Below are positions 41,816 to 50,666 of a stretch of 64,000 nucleotides of DNA, one piece after another. The DNA is from DASZHJ01 sp035604335 (GTDB taxonomy: Bacteria; Pseudomonadota; Alphaproteobacteria; ATCC43930; CGMCC-115725). Below the pieces are notes generated by a model, which saw nothing but the letters and a program-made list of their open reading frames with translations, searched no databases and was not told where the DNA came from. How positions within the stretch are numbered: position 1 is the stretch's first letter; every line of letters begins with the position of its first letter. The stretch lies in contig DATNIT010000076.1 in assembly GCA_035604335.1 (NCBI GenBank), positions 33,036-97,035 of the forward strand, in the 5' to 3' direction. A program made the position numbers and the translations under genes.

Positions 41816-43384
41816 ATGATCGCCGTCGCCATCATCGTGTTTCGCGAGGTCCTCGAGGCGTCGCTGATCGTCAGCATCGTGCTGGCGGCCAGCAAAGGGA
41901 CGCCGCGGCGCGGGCTCTGGGTCACGGGCGGTATTGCGCTGGGCGTGCTCGGCGCCTGCATCGTCGCCGGCTTCGCCGCCGAGATCGCCCAGGCGGTGGC
42001 GGGAATGGGGCAGGAGCTCTTCAACGCCGCCATCCTCTTCGCGGCCGTTGGCATGCTCGGCTGGCACAACGTCTGGATGGGCCGCCACGGCAAAGAAATG
42101 GCGATGGAGGCCTCGGCGCTCGGCCGCGAGGTCGCGGCGGGCGCCCGGCCGCTTTATGCGCTGGCCTCGGTCGTGGGTATCGCCGTGCTACGCGAAGGCT
42201 CGGAGACCGTGCTGTTCCTCTACGGCCTCGCCGCGGCGGGCAGCGGCGGGCTCGTCAACCTGGTCGGCGGCGGTGCGATCGGTATCGCCGGTGGTGCGAT
42301 CGTGGGCGCCGGGCTTTACCTGGGACTGCTGCGGATACCGAGCCGATACCTTTTCTCCGTCACCAGCTGGATGATCCTGCTGCTCGCCGCGGGCCTCGCT
42401 TCCCAGGGCGCGTTTTTCTTGAACCAGGCGGATGTGCTGCCGGCGCTCGGCAATCAAATTTGGGACACATCGTGGCTGCTCTCCGAAGACAGCGTTCCCG
42501 GCCGCGTGCTGCACGTGCTCATCGGCTATGTGGCGCGGCCGGAGGGAATCCAGCTCGTCTTCTGGGCGGCAACGGTGATCATCCTGCTGGCGCTCATGCG
42601 CTGGTTCAGCACCGCGCCGACGCGAGCGGTCACTCGAGCGGCCGTCATTATTTCGCTGGTCTCGGCGGGTGTCGTGCTCGCGCAAGCCGCACACGCCGAT
42701 TTCACCATCCATCCGCCGATCGTCGAGTACCAGGAGTTCGAGGTCGAGCACAACGGCTCCTACACCTTCGATCCCAATCCCGCCAACAAGCACAACGAGA
42801 CCGGCACGCTCGAGCTCGGCTATGGCGTTCTGCCGTGGTGGGGCACCGAGGTGGAGTTCGCATGGTCGCGCGCCGCCAACGACCCGCCGCGGCGCCTGGA
42901 CGAGATCAATTGGGAGAACACGTTTGAGCTCACCGACCAGGGCGCCTACTGGCTCGACCCCGGCATCTTCGCCGAGATCGGCAAGTCCGCGCGCGTGGGC
43001 AATTCCGATCATTTCGAGATCGGCCCCACGCTGCAAAAGGAATGGGGCAACACGGTCCACGTGCTGAACCTGCTCCTCGCGCACGGCTTTGGCCCGAACA
43101 ACGACACCAAGAGTGTCGATTTCAACTACGCGTGGCAATCGCTCTGGACCTTGAGGCAAGAATTCAAGCCCGGCTTCGAGATCTTCGGAGACGCGGGCGA
43201 GCTCGACCGAATTCGCGGCATTCGGGATCAGCAGCTCCGCGCCGGCCCGGTCGTCTACGGCAAGGTCGGCCTTGGGTCGGCGCTTGGCGAGTTGAAATAT
43301 GGCATCGGCTACCTCTTCGGCCTGACGCATGCAACCGAGAAGGGCGCGCTCAAGTGGAACCTGGAGTGGGAGAAGGTGTTCTGA
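41816..43384 (+). CDS. FTR1-type iron permease fused to a predicted outer-membrane beta-barrel domain
   Basis: A 522-residue protein. Residues 1 to about 265 are an FTR1/EfeU permease with about seven membrane segments and the two REGxE-type iron motifs (FREVLEASLI near the start, LREGSETVLF about residue 122). Normal FTR1 proteins end near here. Instead the frame continues through a signal-peptide-like stretch (TRAAVIISLVSAGVVLAQAAHAD, about 273-295) into 228 residues with alternating polar and aromatic strands, many Gly and Asn turns and a C-terminal phenylalanine (LKWNLEWEKVF), as in outer-membrane barrels. An internal ATG at 42596 (residue 261) could start a separate exported barrel. No ribosome site is evident there. 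Confidence 0.85.
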   Translation: MIAVAIIVFREVLEASLIVSIVLAASKGTPRRGLWVTGGIALGVLGACIVAGFAAEIAQAVAGMGQELFNAAILFAAVGMLGWHNVWMGRHGKEMAMEASALGREVAAGARPLYALASVVGIAVLREGSETVLFLYGLAAAGSGGLVNLVGGGAIGIAGGAIVGAGLYLGLLRIPSRYLFSVTSWMILLLAAGLASQGAFFLNQADVLPALGNQIWDTSWLLSEDSVPGRVLHVLIGYVARPEGIQLVFWAATVIILLALMRWFSTAPTRAVTRAAVIISLVSAGVVLAQAAHADFTIHPPIVEYQEFEVEHNGSYTFDPNPANKHNETGTLELGYGVLPWWGTEVEFAWSRAANDPPRRLDEINWENTFELTDQGAYWLDPGIFAEIGKSARVGNSDHFEIGPTLQKEWGNTVHVLNLLLAHGFGPNNDTKSVDFNYAWQSLWTLRQEFKPGFEIFGDAGELDRIRGIRDQQLRAGPVVYGKVGLGSALGELKYGIGYLFGLTHATEKGALKWNLEWEKVF

Positions 43385-43502
43385 AGCCGGGCCGCTTCGG
43401 TCGCCGCCACGAGCCCATTGCGGCGGGGCGCAAACTTCAATACCTCTGAGGCCCCGCAGGACACACCCCTGCGCATCCGAGCCCAGAAGGAGGAGCGCCC
43501 CC

Positions 43503-43817
43503 GTGATCGTGGAGCAACGGACGTATACGCTATTCGCCGGCAAGACGCCGGAGTATCTGCGGCTTTACGAGAGCGAGGGATTGCCGATCCAGACCCGCAT
43601 CCTCGGCCGGCTCGTGGGATATTTCACCACCGAGATCGGGCCGCTCAATCAGATCATCCACATGTGGGGCTACGACAGTTTCGAGGATCGCGCGCGCCGG
43701 CGCGCGCAGATGGCGGCGGATCCCGGCTGGAAGGCCTATATCGCCAAGATCCAGCCCTTGATTCAGACGCAGGAGAACAAGATCCTCAATCCGACCTCGT
43801 TCTCGCCGATCCGGTGA
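43503..43817 (+). CDS. NIPSNAP-family protein
   Basis: A 104-residue protein of the NIPSNAP group: EQRTYTLFAGKTPEYLRLYESEG, LVGYFTTEIGPLNQIIHMWGYDSFEDRARRR, and the short C-terminal SFSPI. It is a ferredoxin-like dimeric alpha-beta barrel fold; family members often accompany catabolic genes, but their chemistry is poorly defined. The start is a GTG at 43503 with GGAGGAG upstream. The TPP enzyme gene follows after 40 bases, and the two are probably one transcript. The preceding gap (43385-43502) shows nothing else. Confidence 0.82.
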   Translation: MIVEQRTYTLFAGKTPEYLRLYESEGLPIQTRILGRLVGYFTTEIGPLNQIIHMWGYDSFEDRARRRAQMAADPGWKAYIAKIQPLIQTQENKILNPTSFSPIR

Positions 43818-43857
43818 GGGCGCGGCCGCGCTCCTGTCTTCCGTCGCGAGGCTCACG

Positions 43858-45540
43858 ATGACCGCTCCCGCCCGAGCGCGCACCGGCGCGCAGATCCTGG
43901 TAGATCAGCTCAAGATCCACGGCGCCGACACGGTGTTCTGCGTGCCCGGCGAGAGCTATCTCGCCATCCTCGACGCGCTCTACGACGCGAACTCGATCCG
44001 CACCTTCACCTGCCGTCACGAGAGCGGCGCCGCGATCATGGCGGAGGCTTACGGCAAGCTCCGGGGCAAGCCCGCGATCGTCATGGTGACCCGCGGGCCC
44101 GGCGCCACCAATGCGAGCGCGGGCCTCCACATCGCGACCCAGGACTCGACACCGCTCATCATGCTGGTGGGCCAGGTGCAGCGCGACGCCATCGAGCGCG
44201 AGGCCTTCCAGGAGCTCGACTACCGCCGGATGTTCGGCCAGCTCGCGAAGTGGGTGGCGCAGATCGAGGATCCCAAGCGGATCCCGGAATTCATCAGCCG
44301 CGCCTATTACGTCGCCACCTCCGGCCGGCCCGGGCCGGTGGTGCTGGCGCTGCCCGAGGACATGCTGCGCGAGCCCGCCGAGGTCGTGGACGCCGAGCCC
44401 TGGCGCCAGGTCGAGACACATCCGAGCAGCGCCCAAGTTGCCGAAGTCCTCGACGAGCTCCGGCGAGCCGAGCGGCCGTTCCTGCTGCTGGGCGGCAGCC
44501 AGTGGGACGCGGACGCCGTCGACGCCATCGAGACCTTCGCACAGGCCAACGTGCTGCCGGTCGGCTGCGCGTTTCGCCGGCAGGACCGCTTCGACAACGC
44601 ACTCTCCTGCTATGCCGGCGACGTCGGCATCGGCATCAACCCCAAGCTCGCCAAGCGGATCAAGGAGGCGGACCTGCTGATCGTGCTGGGCGCGCGGCTC
44701 GGGGAGATGACCACCAGCGGCTACACGCTGATCGATATTCCGACGCCGCGGCAGCACATGATCCACATCCACGCCGATGCCGAGGAGCTGGGCCGGGTCT
44801 ACCAGCCGCAGATCGCGATCCACGCGACGCCGCGCGCCTTCGCCAAGGCCCTCGCCGAGCTGCCCCCGATCGAAGCGCCCCGCTGGAAATCCTCAACCGA
44901 GGCGGCGCGGGCCGATTTCGAGGCGTGGCAGACGCCGCCGCGGTCGCCCGGCAAGGTCCAGATGGCCGAGATCGTGCGCTGGCTCGACCAGCACATGCCG
45001 CCGGAAACGACTTACACCAACGGCGCCGGCAATTTCGCGACCTGGCTGCACCGCTTCCACCGTTACCGCGGCTTCGGCACGCAGCTCGCGCCCACCAGCG
45101 GCTCGATGGGCTACGGTTTTCCCGCGGCGCTCGGCGCCAAGGTGACCGATCCCACGAGGCCGGTCGTGTGCTTCGCCGGCGACGGCGATTTCCAGATGAC
45201 GGGGCAGGAACTCGCCACCGCCGTCCAGTACAAGCTCGACGTGATCGTGCTGGTGATCAACAACGGCATGCTCGGCACCATCCGCATGCACCAGGAGCGG
45301 CACTATCCCGAGCGGACCATCGCGACCGACCTGGTCAATCCCGATTTCGCGGCGCTCGCCCGCGCCTACGGCGCCTTCGGCGAGGTGGTGGAGCGCACCG
45401 AGGACTTCCCTGCCGTCTTCGAGCGCGCTCGCGCCTCGGGCGGCCCCGCAGTGCTCGAGCTCAAGCTCGACCCCGAAGCCATCACGCCGCGCCAGTCGCT
45501 CAGCGAGATCCGCGCGGAAGCGCTGGCGAAGTCGCATTAG
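43858..45540 (+). CDS. Thiamine-diphosphate enzyme, acetolactate synthase-like large subunit
   Basis: A 560-residue TPP-dependent enzyme of the acetolactate synthase/benzoylformate decarboxylase family. The activating glutamate is in FTCRHESGAA (E55). The cofactor motif spans GDGDFQMTGQELATAVQYKLD to VINN. The middle domain shows VGCAFRRQDRFDNALSCYAGD. No acetolactate synthase small subunit or ilvC follows. The next gene is an aldehyde dehydrogenase, so it may be a 2-oxo acid decarboxylase or carboligase in catabolism rather than branched-chain biosynthesis. Confidence 0.87.
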   Translation: MTAPARARTGAQILVDQLKIHGADTVFCVPGESYLAILDALYDANSIRTFTCRHESGAAIMAEAYGKLRGKPAIVMVTRGPGATNASAGLHIATQDSTPLIMLVGQVQRDAIEREAFQELDYRRMFGQLAKWVAQIEDPKRIPEFISRAYYVATSGRPGPVVLALPEDMLREPAEVVDAEPWRQVETHPSSAQVAEVLDELRRAERPFLLLGGSQWDADAVDAIETFAQANVLPVGCAFRRQDRFDNALSCYAGDVGIGINPKLAKRIKEADLLIVLGARLGEMTTSGYTLIDIPTPRQHMIHIHADAEELGRVYQPQIAIHATPRAFAKALAELPPIEAPRWKSSTEAARADFEAWQTPPRSPGKVQMAEIVRWLDQHMPPETTYTNGAGNFATWLHRFHRYRGFGTQLAPTSGSMGYGFPAALGAKVTDPTRPVVCFAGDGDFQMTGQELATAVQYKLDVIVLVINNGMLGTIRMHQERHYPERTIATDLVNPDFAALARAYGAFGEVVERTEDFPAVFERARASGGPAVLELKLDPEAITPRQSLSEIRAEALAKSH

Positions 45541-45563
45541 AACGCCCGAGAAAGGAACCGCCC

Positions 45564-47003
45564 ATGGCCCAGTTCAAGAACTACATTGCCGGTGAGTGGA
45601 TCGAGAGTCCGCAGGTCAACAAGAACATCAATCCCGCCGATCTCTCGGACGTGATCGGCGAGTATGCGCGCGCGGACCGCGCGCTTGTCGAGCGCGCCAT
45701 CGAGGCGGCGAATGCCGCTTTCCCGAAATGGTCCATGGGCAGCGTGCAGGAGCGCTCCGACATCCTCGACCGCATCGGCACCGAGATCCTCGCGCGCAAG
45801 GAGGAGCTCGGCAAGCTGCTGACGCGCGAGGAGGGCAAGACCATCGCCGAAGGGATCGGCGAGGCCGGACGCGCCGGTGCGATCTTCAAGTTCTTCGCGG
45901 GCGAGGTGCTGCGGTACGGCGGCGAGAAGCTGCCCTCGGTCAGGGCGGGTGTCGAGGTCGAGATCACCCGCGAGGCCGTGGGCGTCATCGGCCTGATCAC
46001 GCCCTGGAATTTCCCGATCGCGATCCCCGCCTGGAAGATCGCGCCCGCGCTCGCCTATGGGAATTGCGTGGTACTCAAGCCCGCCGACCTCGCGCCCGGC
46101 TGCGCCTGGGCCTTGACCGAGATCATCAGCCGCTCGGGCTTGCCGCTGGGCGTCTTCAACCTGGTGATGGGGCCGGGCTCGGTCGTGGGCGACACCATCG
46201 CGAAGTCGCCGCATGTGCACGGCGTAAGCTTCACCGGCTCGATCTCCGTCGGCGCCGGCGTGCGCAACCTGGTGGCGGGCCGCGGCGGGCGCATCCAGCT
46301 TGAGATGGGCGGCAAGAATCCGCTGGTGGTGCTCGACGACGCCGATCTCGGCGCCGCTGTGGGCTCGGCCGTTAACGGCGCCTACTTCCAGACGGGCCAG
46401 CGCTGCACCGCCTCGAGCCGCTTCATCGTCACGGCAGCCATCCACGACAAGTTCGTGGGCGCGCTGGTCGAGCGCATGCAGAAGCTGGTGATCGGTAACG
46501 GGCTCGATCCCAAGACCGAGATCGGGCCGGTGGTGAGCGCGCAGCAGCTCGATCAGGACCAGAGCTACGTCAAGATCGCGCGCGACGAGGGCGCCACCTT
46601 GAAGCTCGGCGGCGAGCGCCTGAACCGCCCGACCCAGGGCTATTTCATGGCGCCGGCGCTCTTCACGGACACGCACAACCGGATGCGCATCAACCGCGAG
46701 GAGGTGTTCGGGCCGGTCGCCTCGGTGGTGCGCGTCAAGGATTTCGACGAGGCGCTGGAGGTCGCGAACGACACCGAGTTCGGCTTGTCCTCGGGCATCG
46801 TGACGTCGTCGCTGAAGCACGCGAGCGCCTTCAAGCGGCGCTCGCAGGCGGGCATGGTGATGGTCAATCTGCCGACCGCCGGCGTCGACTACCACGTGCC
46901 GTTCGGCGGCCGGAAAGGCTCGAGCTACGGGCCGCGCGAGCAGGGGCCCTACGCCCGCGAGTTCTACACCATCGTCAAAACCGCCTATACGCTGCCGATG
47001 TGA
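45564..47003 (+). CDS. NAD(P)-dependent aldehyde dehydrogenase
   Basis: A 479-residue aldehyde dehydrogenase with TPWNFPIAIPAWKIAPALAYGN, the general base in QLEMGGKNPLV (E247) and the catalytic cysteine in GQRCTASSR (C281). The sequence is of the 2-oxoglutarate-semialdehyde or succinate-semialdehyde dehydrogenase type (MVNLPTAGVDYHVPFGGRKGSSYGPREQG). It follows the TPP enzyme by 23 bases with AAAGGA before the ATG, so it probably oxidises the aldehyde made by that enzyme. The haloacid dehalogenase gene follows after 10 bases. Confidence 0.9.
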   Translation: MAQFKNYIAGEWIESPQVNKNINPADLSDVIGEYARADRALVERAIEAANAAFPKWSMGSVQERSDILDRIGTEILARKEELGKLLTREEGKTIAEGIGEAGRAGAIFKFFAGEVLRYGGEKLPSVRAGVEVEITREAVGVIGLITPWNFPIAIPAWKIAPALAYGNCVVLKPADLAPGCAWALTEIISRSGLPLGVFNLVMGPGSVVGDTIAKSPHVHGVSFTGSISVGAGVRNLVAGRGGRIQLEMGGKNPLVVLDDADLGAAVGSAVNGAYFQTGQRCTASSRFIVTAAIHDKFVGALVERMQKLVIGNGLDPKTEIGPVVSAQQLDQDQSYVKIARDEGATLKLGGERLNRPTQGYFMAPALFTDTHNRMRINREEVFGPVASVVRVKDFDEALEVANDTEFGLSSGIVTSSLKHASAFKRRSQAGMVMVNLPTAGVDYHVPFGGRKGSSYGPREQGPYAREFYTIVKTAYTLPM

Positions 47004-47013
47004 GGCGCCGGCG

Positions 47014-47739
47014 ATGAACCTGCTGCAATTCAAGGCGCTCACCTTCGACTGCTATGGCACGTTGATCGACTGGGAGAGCGGCATCCTCGCGGAGCTCAAG
47101 CCCTGGGTCGCCGCGAGCGGACGCAAGATCACCGACGACCAGATCCTCGAGGCTTTCGGCGAGACGGAATCTCGGTGTGAGGCAGCGACGCCCTCAAGAC
47201 TCTATCCCGGGATCCTCGCCGACACCTTTCGCGCGCTTGGACAGCGGTGGGAGATTTCTGCGAGCGCCACCCAGGCCGCGGAGTTCGGCCGCTCGGTGCC
47301 GCGCTGGCCTGCTTTTCCCGACAGCGCCGAGGCGCTGGCGTATCTCATGCGGCACTACAAGCTGGTCATCCTCTCGAACGTCGACCGCGCCTCCTTCGCC
47401 GAGAGCAACAAGAAGCTGCAAGTCGAGTTCGACAAGATCGTGACGGCGCAGGATGTCGGCTCCTACAAGCCCGACCTCCGCAACTTCCGCCACCTCCTCG
47501 CCGAGCTCGAGAAGATGGGCCTGCGCAAGGAGCAGATCCTGCACACCGCCCAGAGCCTCTTTCACGACGTGGCACCCGCGAAGTCGATGGGCCTCAAGAC
47601 CGCCTGGATCAATCGCCGCAAGGGCCGCCCGGGCGGCGGCGCCACAAAGGCGCCGGCAGGCGACGCCACCCCCGACATCGAATTCCCCAGCATGGCCGCC
47701 TTCGTCGAGGCGCACCGGAAGCAGGTAGTGGCGAGCTAA
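47014..47739 (+). CDS. Haloacid dehalogenase type II-like hydrolase
   Basis: A HAD-superfamily hydrolase of 241 residues. The nucleophile aspartate is D12 in LTFDCYGTLIDW. The second motif is VILSNVDRASF, the lysine is in SYKPDLRNF, and the fourth motif HDVAPAKSMGLKTAWINR. Together these match L-2-haloacid dehalogenase-type proteins, though many members are phosphatases. It ends the NIPSNAP, TPP enzyme and aldehyde dehydrogenase unit. The C-terminal 40 residues are longer than usual and rich in Gly, Pro and Ala. Confidence 0.85.
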   Translation: MNLLQFKALTFDCYGTLIDWESGILAELKPWVAASGRKITDDQILEAFGETESRCEAATPSRLYPGILADTFRALGQRWEISASATQAAEFGRSVPRWPAFPDSAEALAYLMRHYKLVILSNVDRASFAESNKKLQVEFDKIVTAQDVGSYKPDLRNFRHLLAELEKMGLRKEQILHTAQSLFHDVAPAKSMGLKTAWINRRKGRPGGGATKAPAGDATPDIEFPSMAAFVEAHRKQVVAS

Positions 47740-47780
47740 CATTGCCGATGCCGCGCGGCCAAAATTATCGAATGACCAGC

Positions 47781-47804
47781 GGGAGTCGCTGACCGAGCGC
47801 TCCC
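47781..47804 (+). terminator. Hairpin after the HAD gene
   Basis: GGGAG and CGCT (47781-47790, one bulged base) pair with AGCG and CTCCC (47796-47804) around a 5-base loop, 41 bases after the HAD stop. No T-run follows. The rest of the 178-base gap up to 47918 shows no gene. Confidence 0.35.
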
Positions 47805-47917
47805 GGAAAATTGCCTGGAAATGGCGGAAGGCGCATGCTTTTGTGATATCTGCCGCCGCGCATGCAGGTACCGGCAACCGTGCGACGTCTTAGGATTTCA
47901 ACAGGAGCGGGCGCTTG

Positions 47918-49747
47918 ATGTTCACCACACGGCCGGAGCTTCGCGGCACGTTCGGCGCGGTTTCTTCGACGCATTGGCTCGCCTCTGCCGCCGGCATGAG
48001 CATGCTCGAGCGCGGCGGCAATGCGTTCGACGCGGCAGTCTCGGCAGCCTTCGTGCTCCAGGTCGTGGAGCCGCATCTGAACGGCCCCGGCGGCGACGTG
48101 CCGATCCTCGCCTGGAGCGCGAAGCGTCGTCGTGTCGATGTGGTGTGCGGCCAGGGCGTCGCGCCGGCGGCCGCTACCATCGAGCGCTTTCGCTCGCTCG
48201 GTCTTGATCTCGTGCCGGGGACCGGCCTGCTGCCCGCGGTCGTTCCGGGCTCGTTCGGCGCCTGGATGAAGCTGCTGCTGGAATTCGGCACCATGCGCGT
48301 CGAGGACGTGCTGGCGCCCGCGATCGGCTATGCCGGCGGCGGCTATCCGGCGGTGGCCCGCATCCCCGCCGCGATCGAGACCGTGCGCGAGCTCTTCGAG
48401 ACGGAGTGGCCGAGCTCGGCCGCGGTCTATCTGCCGAACGGCGAAGTGCCAAAAGCGGGCCGGCTGTTCCGCAATCCCGGCATCGCGAAGACCTACACAC
48501 GTATCACTGAAGCCGCGAAGGCCGCCGGCGCCGACCGCGACGCGCAGATCGAGGCGGCGCGACGCGCCTGGTACGAGGGATTCGTCGCCGAGGCAGTGGA
48601 CCGCTTCTATCGGAACGAAGAGGTGATGGACACCTCCGGCCGCCGGCACCGCGGGCTCCTCACCGGCGACGATATGGCGCACTGGCGCGCGGCCGTGGAG
48701 ACGCCGATCACCTACGATTACCACGGCTTCACCGTCGCGAAGTGCGGACCCTGGTGCCAGGGGTTGCTCTTCCTGCAGCAGCTGTCGATTCTGCGCGACA
48801 TCGACATCGCCGCCATGGACCCCACCGGTCCCGAGTTCGTGCACACCGTCGTCGAATGCGCCAAGCTCGGCTTCGCCGACCGCGAGGCCTGGTACGGCGA
48901 TCCCGATTTCGTGCAGGTGCCGATCGAGGTGCTGCTCTCCGACAAGTACGCGGCAGAGCGCCACGCATTGATCGGGGATAAGGCCTCGATGGAGCTACGG
49001 CCCGGCGCGCCCGGCGGATTGCAGCCGAAGCTCCCGCGCATGGTGACGCACCGCGAGGCAGCGATCGGAGCTGCGGCCGGCGCGGGCGAGCCCACCACGG
49101 GCCGCGGTGCCGGCGAGCCCACCACCGCGCGCGAGCGCGACCGCCGCGCCACCGCCGGCGACACCTGTCACGTCGACGTGATCGACCGCTGGGGCAACGC
49201 GGTCGCGGCGACGCCGAGCGGCGGCTGGCTGCAGAGCTCGCCGGTGATCCCGGAGCTGGGCTTCGGTCTCACCACGCGCGGCCAGATGTTCTGGCTTGAG
49301 CCCGGGCTCGCCGGCAGCCTCGCGCCGGGCAAGCGCCCGCGCACCACGCTGACGCCCTCGATGGTGCTCAGGGACGGCGAGCTCACCATGGCCTTCGGCA
49401 CGCCCGGCGGCGATCAGCAGGAGCAGTGGCAGATGGCCTTCTTCCTGCGCCATGTCCATCACGGCATGAACCTGCAGGAGGCGATCGACACGCCCTCCTT
49501 CCACACCGAGCACATGCCGAGCTCGTTCTGGCCGCGAGAGGCGAAGCCCGGCGAGGTCGTGGTCGAAGGCGGAACGCCCGAGGCGACGGTGGCGGGTCTC
49601 AAGGCGCGCGGTCATAAGGTGCAGGTCGGCGAGAAGTGGTCGGAAGGCCGGCTCTGCGCCTGCGCCGTCGAGCGCACGCCCGAAGGCACCATCATCAAGG
49701 CCGGCGCCAATCCGCGGGGCATGCAAGGCTACGCGGTAGCGCGCTGA
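47918..49747 (+). CDS. Gamma-glutamyltranspeptidase family protein
   Basis: An Ntn-hydrolase of 609 residues. The precursor is expected to cleave itself before the nucleophile threonine in TAGDTCHVDVID (T416), giving large and small subunits. Other landmarks are SAAGMSMLERGGNAFDAAVSAAFVLQVVEPHLNGPGGD near the N terminus and the LTPSMVLRDGELTMAFGTPGGDQQ loop. No signal peptide is visible, so it may be cytoplasmic. Just before the cleavage site is an unusual low-complexity insertion with GAGEPTT twice (about 49079-49124). It leads a cluster with PEBP, DUF1028 and a peptide importer, suggesting use of glutathione or gamma-glutamyl compounds. Confidence 0.9.
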   Translation: MFTTRPELRGTFGAVSSTHWLASAAGMSMLERGGNAFDAAVSAAFVLQVVEPHLNGPGGDVPILAWSAKRRRVDVVCGQGVAPAAATIERFRSLGLDLVPGTGLLPAVVPGSFGAWMKLLLEFGTMRVEDVLAPAIGYAGGGYPAVARIPAAIETVRELFETEWPSSAAVYLPNGEVPKAGRLFRNPGIAKTYTRITEAAKAAGADRDAQIEAARRAWYEGFVAEAVDRFYRNEEVMDTSGRRHRGLLTGDDMAHWRAAVETPITYDYHGFTVAKCGPWCQGLLFLQQLSILRDIDIAAMDPTGPEFVHTVVECAKLGFADREAWYGDPDFVQVPIEVLLSDKYAAERHALIGDKASMELRPGAPGGLQPKLPRMVTHREAAIGAAAGAGEPTTGRGAGEPTTARERDRRATAGDTCHVDVIDRWGNAVAATPSGGWLQSSPVIPELGFGLTTRGQMFWLEPGLAGSLAPGKRPRTTLTPSMVLRDGELTMAFGTPGGDQQEQWQMAFFLRHVHHGMNLQEAIDTPSFHTEHMPSSFWPREAKPGEVVVEGGTPEATVAGLKARGHKVQVGEKWSEGRLCACAVERTPEGTIIKAGANPRGMQGYAVAR

Positions 49748-49801
49748 CGCCCGAGAGTATGTCCAACCGGCCCGACGGCCGAGCAACCGGGGGAGAGTTG
49801 A

Positions 49802-50533
49802 ATGAGCGCGATGAAACTCGGAGCCCTCGGGCTCATGATTGCGGCGGCAAGCATGGCGGCTTCCGCCGTCCCTGCATCGGCCAAGTCGCAGAAGCTGACG
49901 GTGACGGTCGAGGGTGTCGCGAAGGGGAAGGCGATCCCTGCGGACTATGCGTTTTGCGTGCCCGCGGATCAGGGCCACGTGACGCTGGGGCCGAACAAGA
50001 GCCCGAAGATCAGCTGGTCGGCGGGCCCCGCGAAGACGCAGTCCTACGCGATCATCGTGGTCGATACCGACGCGCCCTCGGTCGCGACCGACGTCAACAA
50101 GGAAGGCAAGACCATCCCGTCAAAGCTGAAGCGGGTGAAGTTCTATCATTGGGTTCTGGTGGACATTCCCGCGAGCACGACCTCGCTCGACGTTGGCGCG
50201 GACTCCGACGGCGTCACGGCCGGCGGCAAGCCGCCGGGCCCCGGCAAGGTGGGCGTGCGCGGCCTCAACGACTACACCGATTGGTTCGCGAGCGACGAGA
50301 AGATGAAGGGCAACTACGCCGGCTACGACGGGCCGTGCCCGCCCTGGAACGACACCCGCCGGCATCACTATCATTTCAGGGTCTATGCCCTCGACGTGCC
50401 GAGCCTCGGGCTTAGCGGCACTTTCCGCGCGCCCGACGCGTTGAAGGCGATGAAGCGGCACATGGTGGCGACGGGCGCGGTGGTCGGTGTCTACGCGCTC
50501 AACCCCGCGGTGGCGGTGAAGATCAAGCCGTAG
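49802..50533 (+). CDS. Exported PEBP/YbhB-like protein
   Basis: A 243-residue protein with a Sec signal peptide (residues about 1-27, ending VPASAKS) and a phosphatidylethanolamine-binding-protein fold: SPKISWSAGPAKTQSYAIIVVDTDAPSVATD, FYHWVLVDIPAS and the ligand-site GYDGPCPPWNDTRRHHYHFRVYALD. PEBP proteins bind anionic or phosphorylated ligands; the role of bacterial exported members is unclear. GGGGGAGAG stands before the ATG. It lies between the gamma-glutamyltranspeptidase and DUF1028 genes. Confidence 0.87.
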   Translation: MSAMKLGALGLMIAAASMAASAVPASAKSQKLTVTVEGVAKGKAIPADYAFCVPADQGHVTLGPNKSPKISWSAGPAKTQSYAIIVVDTDAPSVATDVNKEGKTIPSKLKRVKFYHWVLVDIPASTTSLDVGADSDGVTAGGKPPGPGKVGVRGLNDYTDWFASDEKMKGNYAGYDGPCPPWNDTRRHHYHFRVYALDVPSLGLSGTFRAPDALKAMKRHMVATGAVVGVYALNPAVAVKIKP

Positions 50534-50556
50534 CGGCGCCCTTCGAGCAGATGGAA

Positions 50557-50634
50557 ACACCCCTCACCCTGCCTCTCTCCGCCGGGGAGAGGGGCCAGTC
50601 TCGCCGTATCTTCTCCCCACCGGGGTGAGGGGGT
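50557..50634. repeat. Hairpin repeat of the CCCTCACCC family
   Basis: CACCCCTCACCC near 50558 pairs with GGGGTGAGGGGG ending at 50634, and an inner stem joins CCTCTCTCC with GGGAGAGGGG (50572-50594). It fills most of the 133-base gap between the PEBP and DUF1028 genes and would be the only obstacle to read-through between them. Confidence 0.7.
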
Positions 50635-50666
50635 CCATGAAGGCGGTCTCGGTAGGAGCCTAAGTC

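Noticed and set aside
43858..45540. ilvB of branched-chain amino acid synthesis
   Set aside because: No small subunit or ilvC is nearby and the neighbours are catabolic, so a biosynthetic symbol was not assigned.
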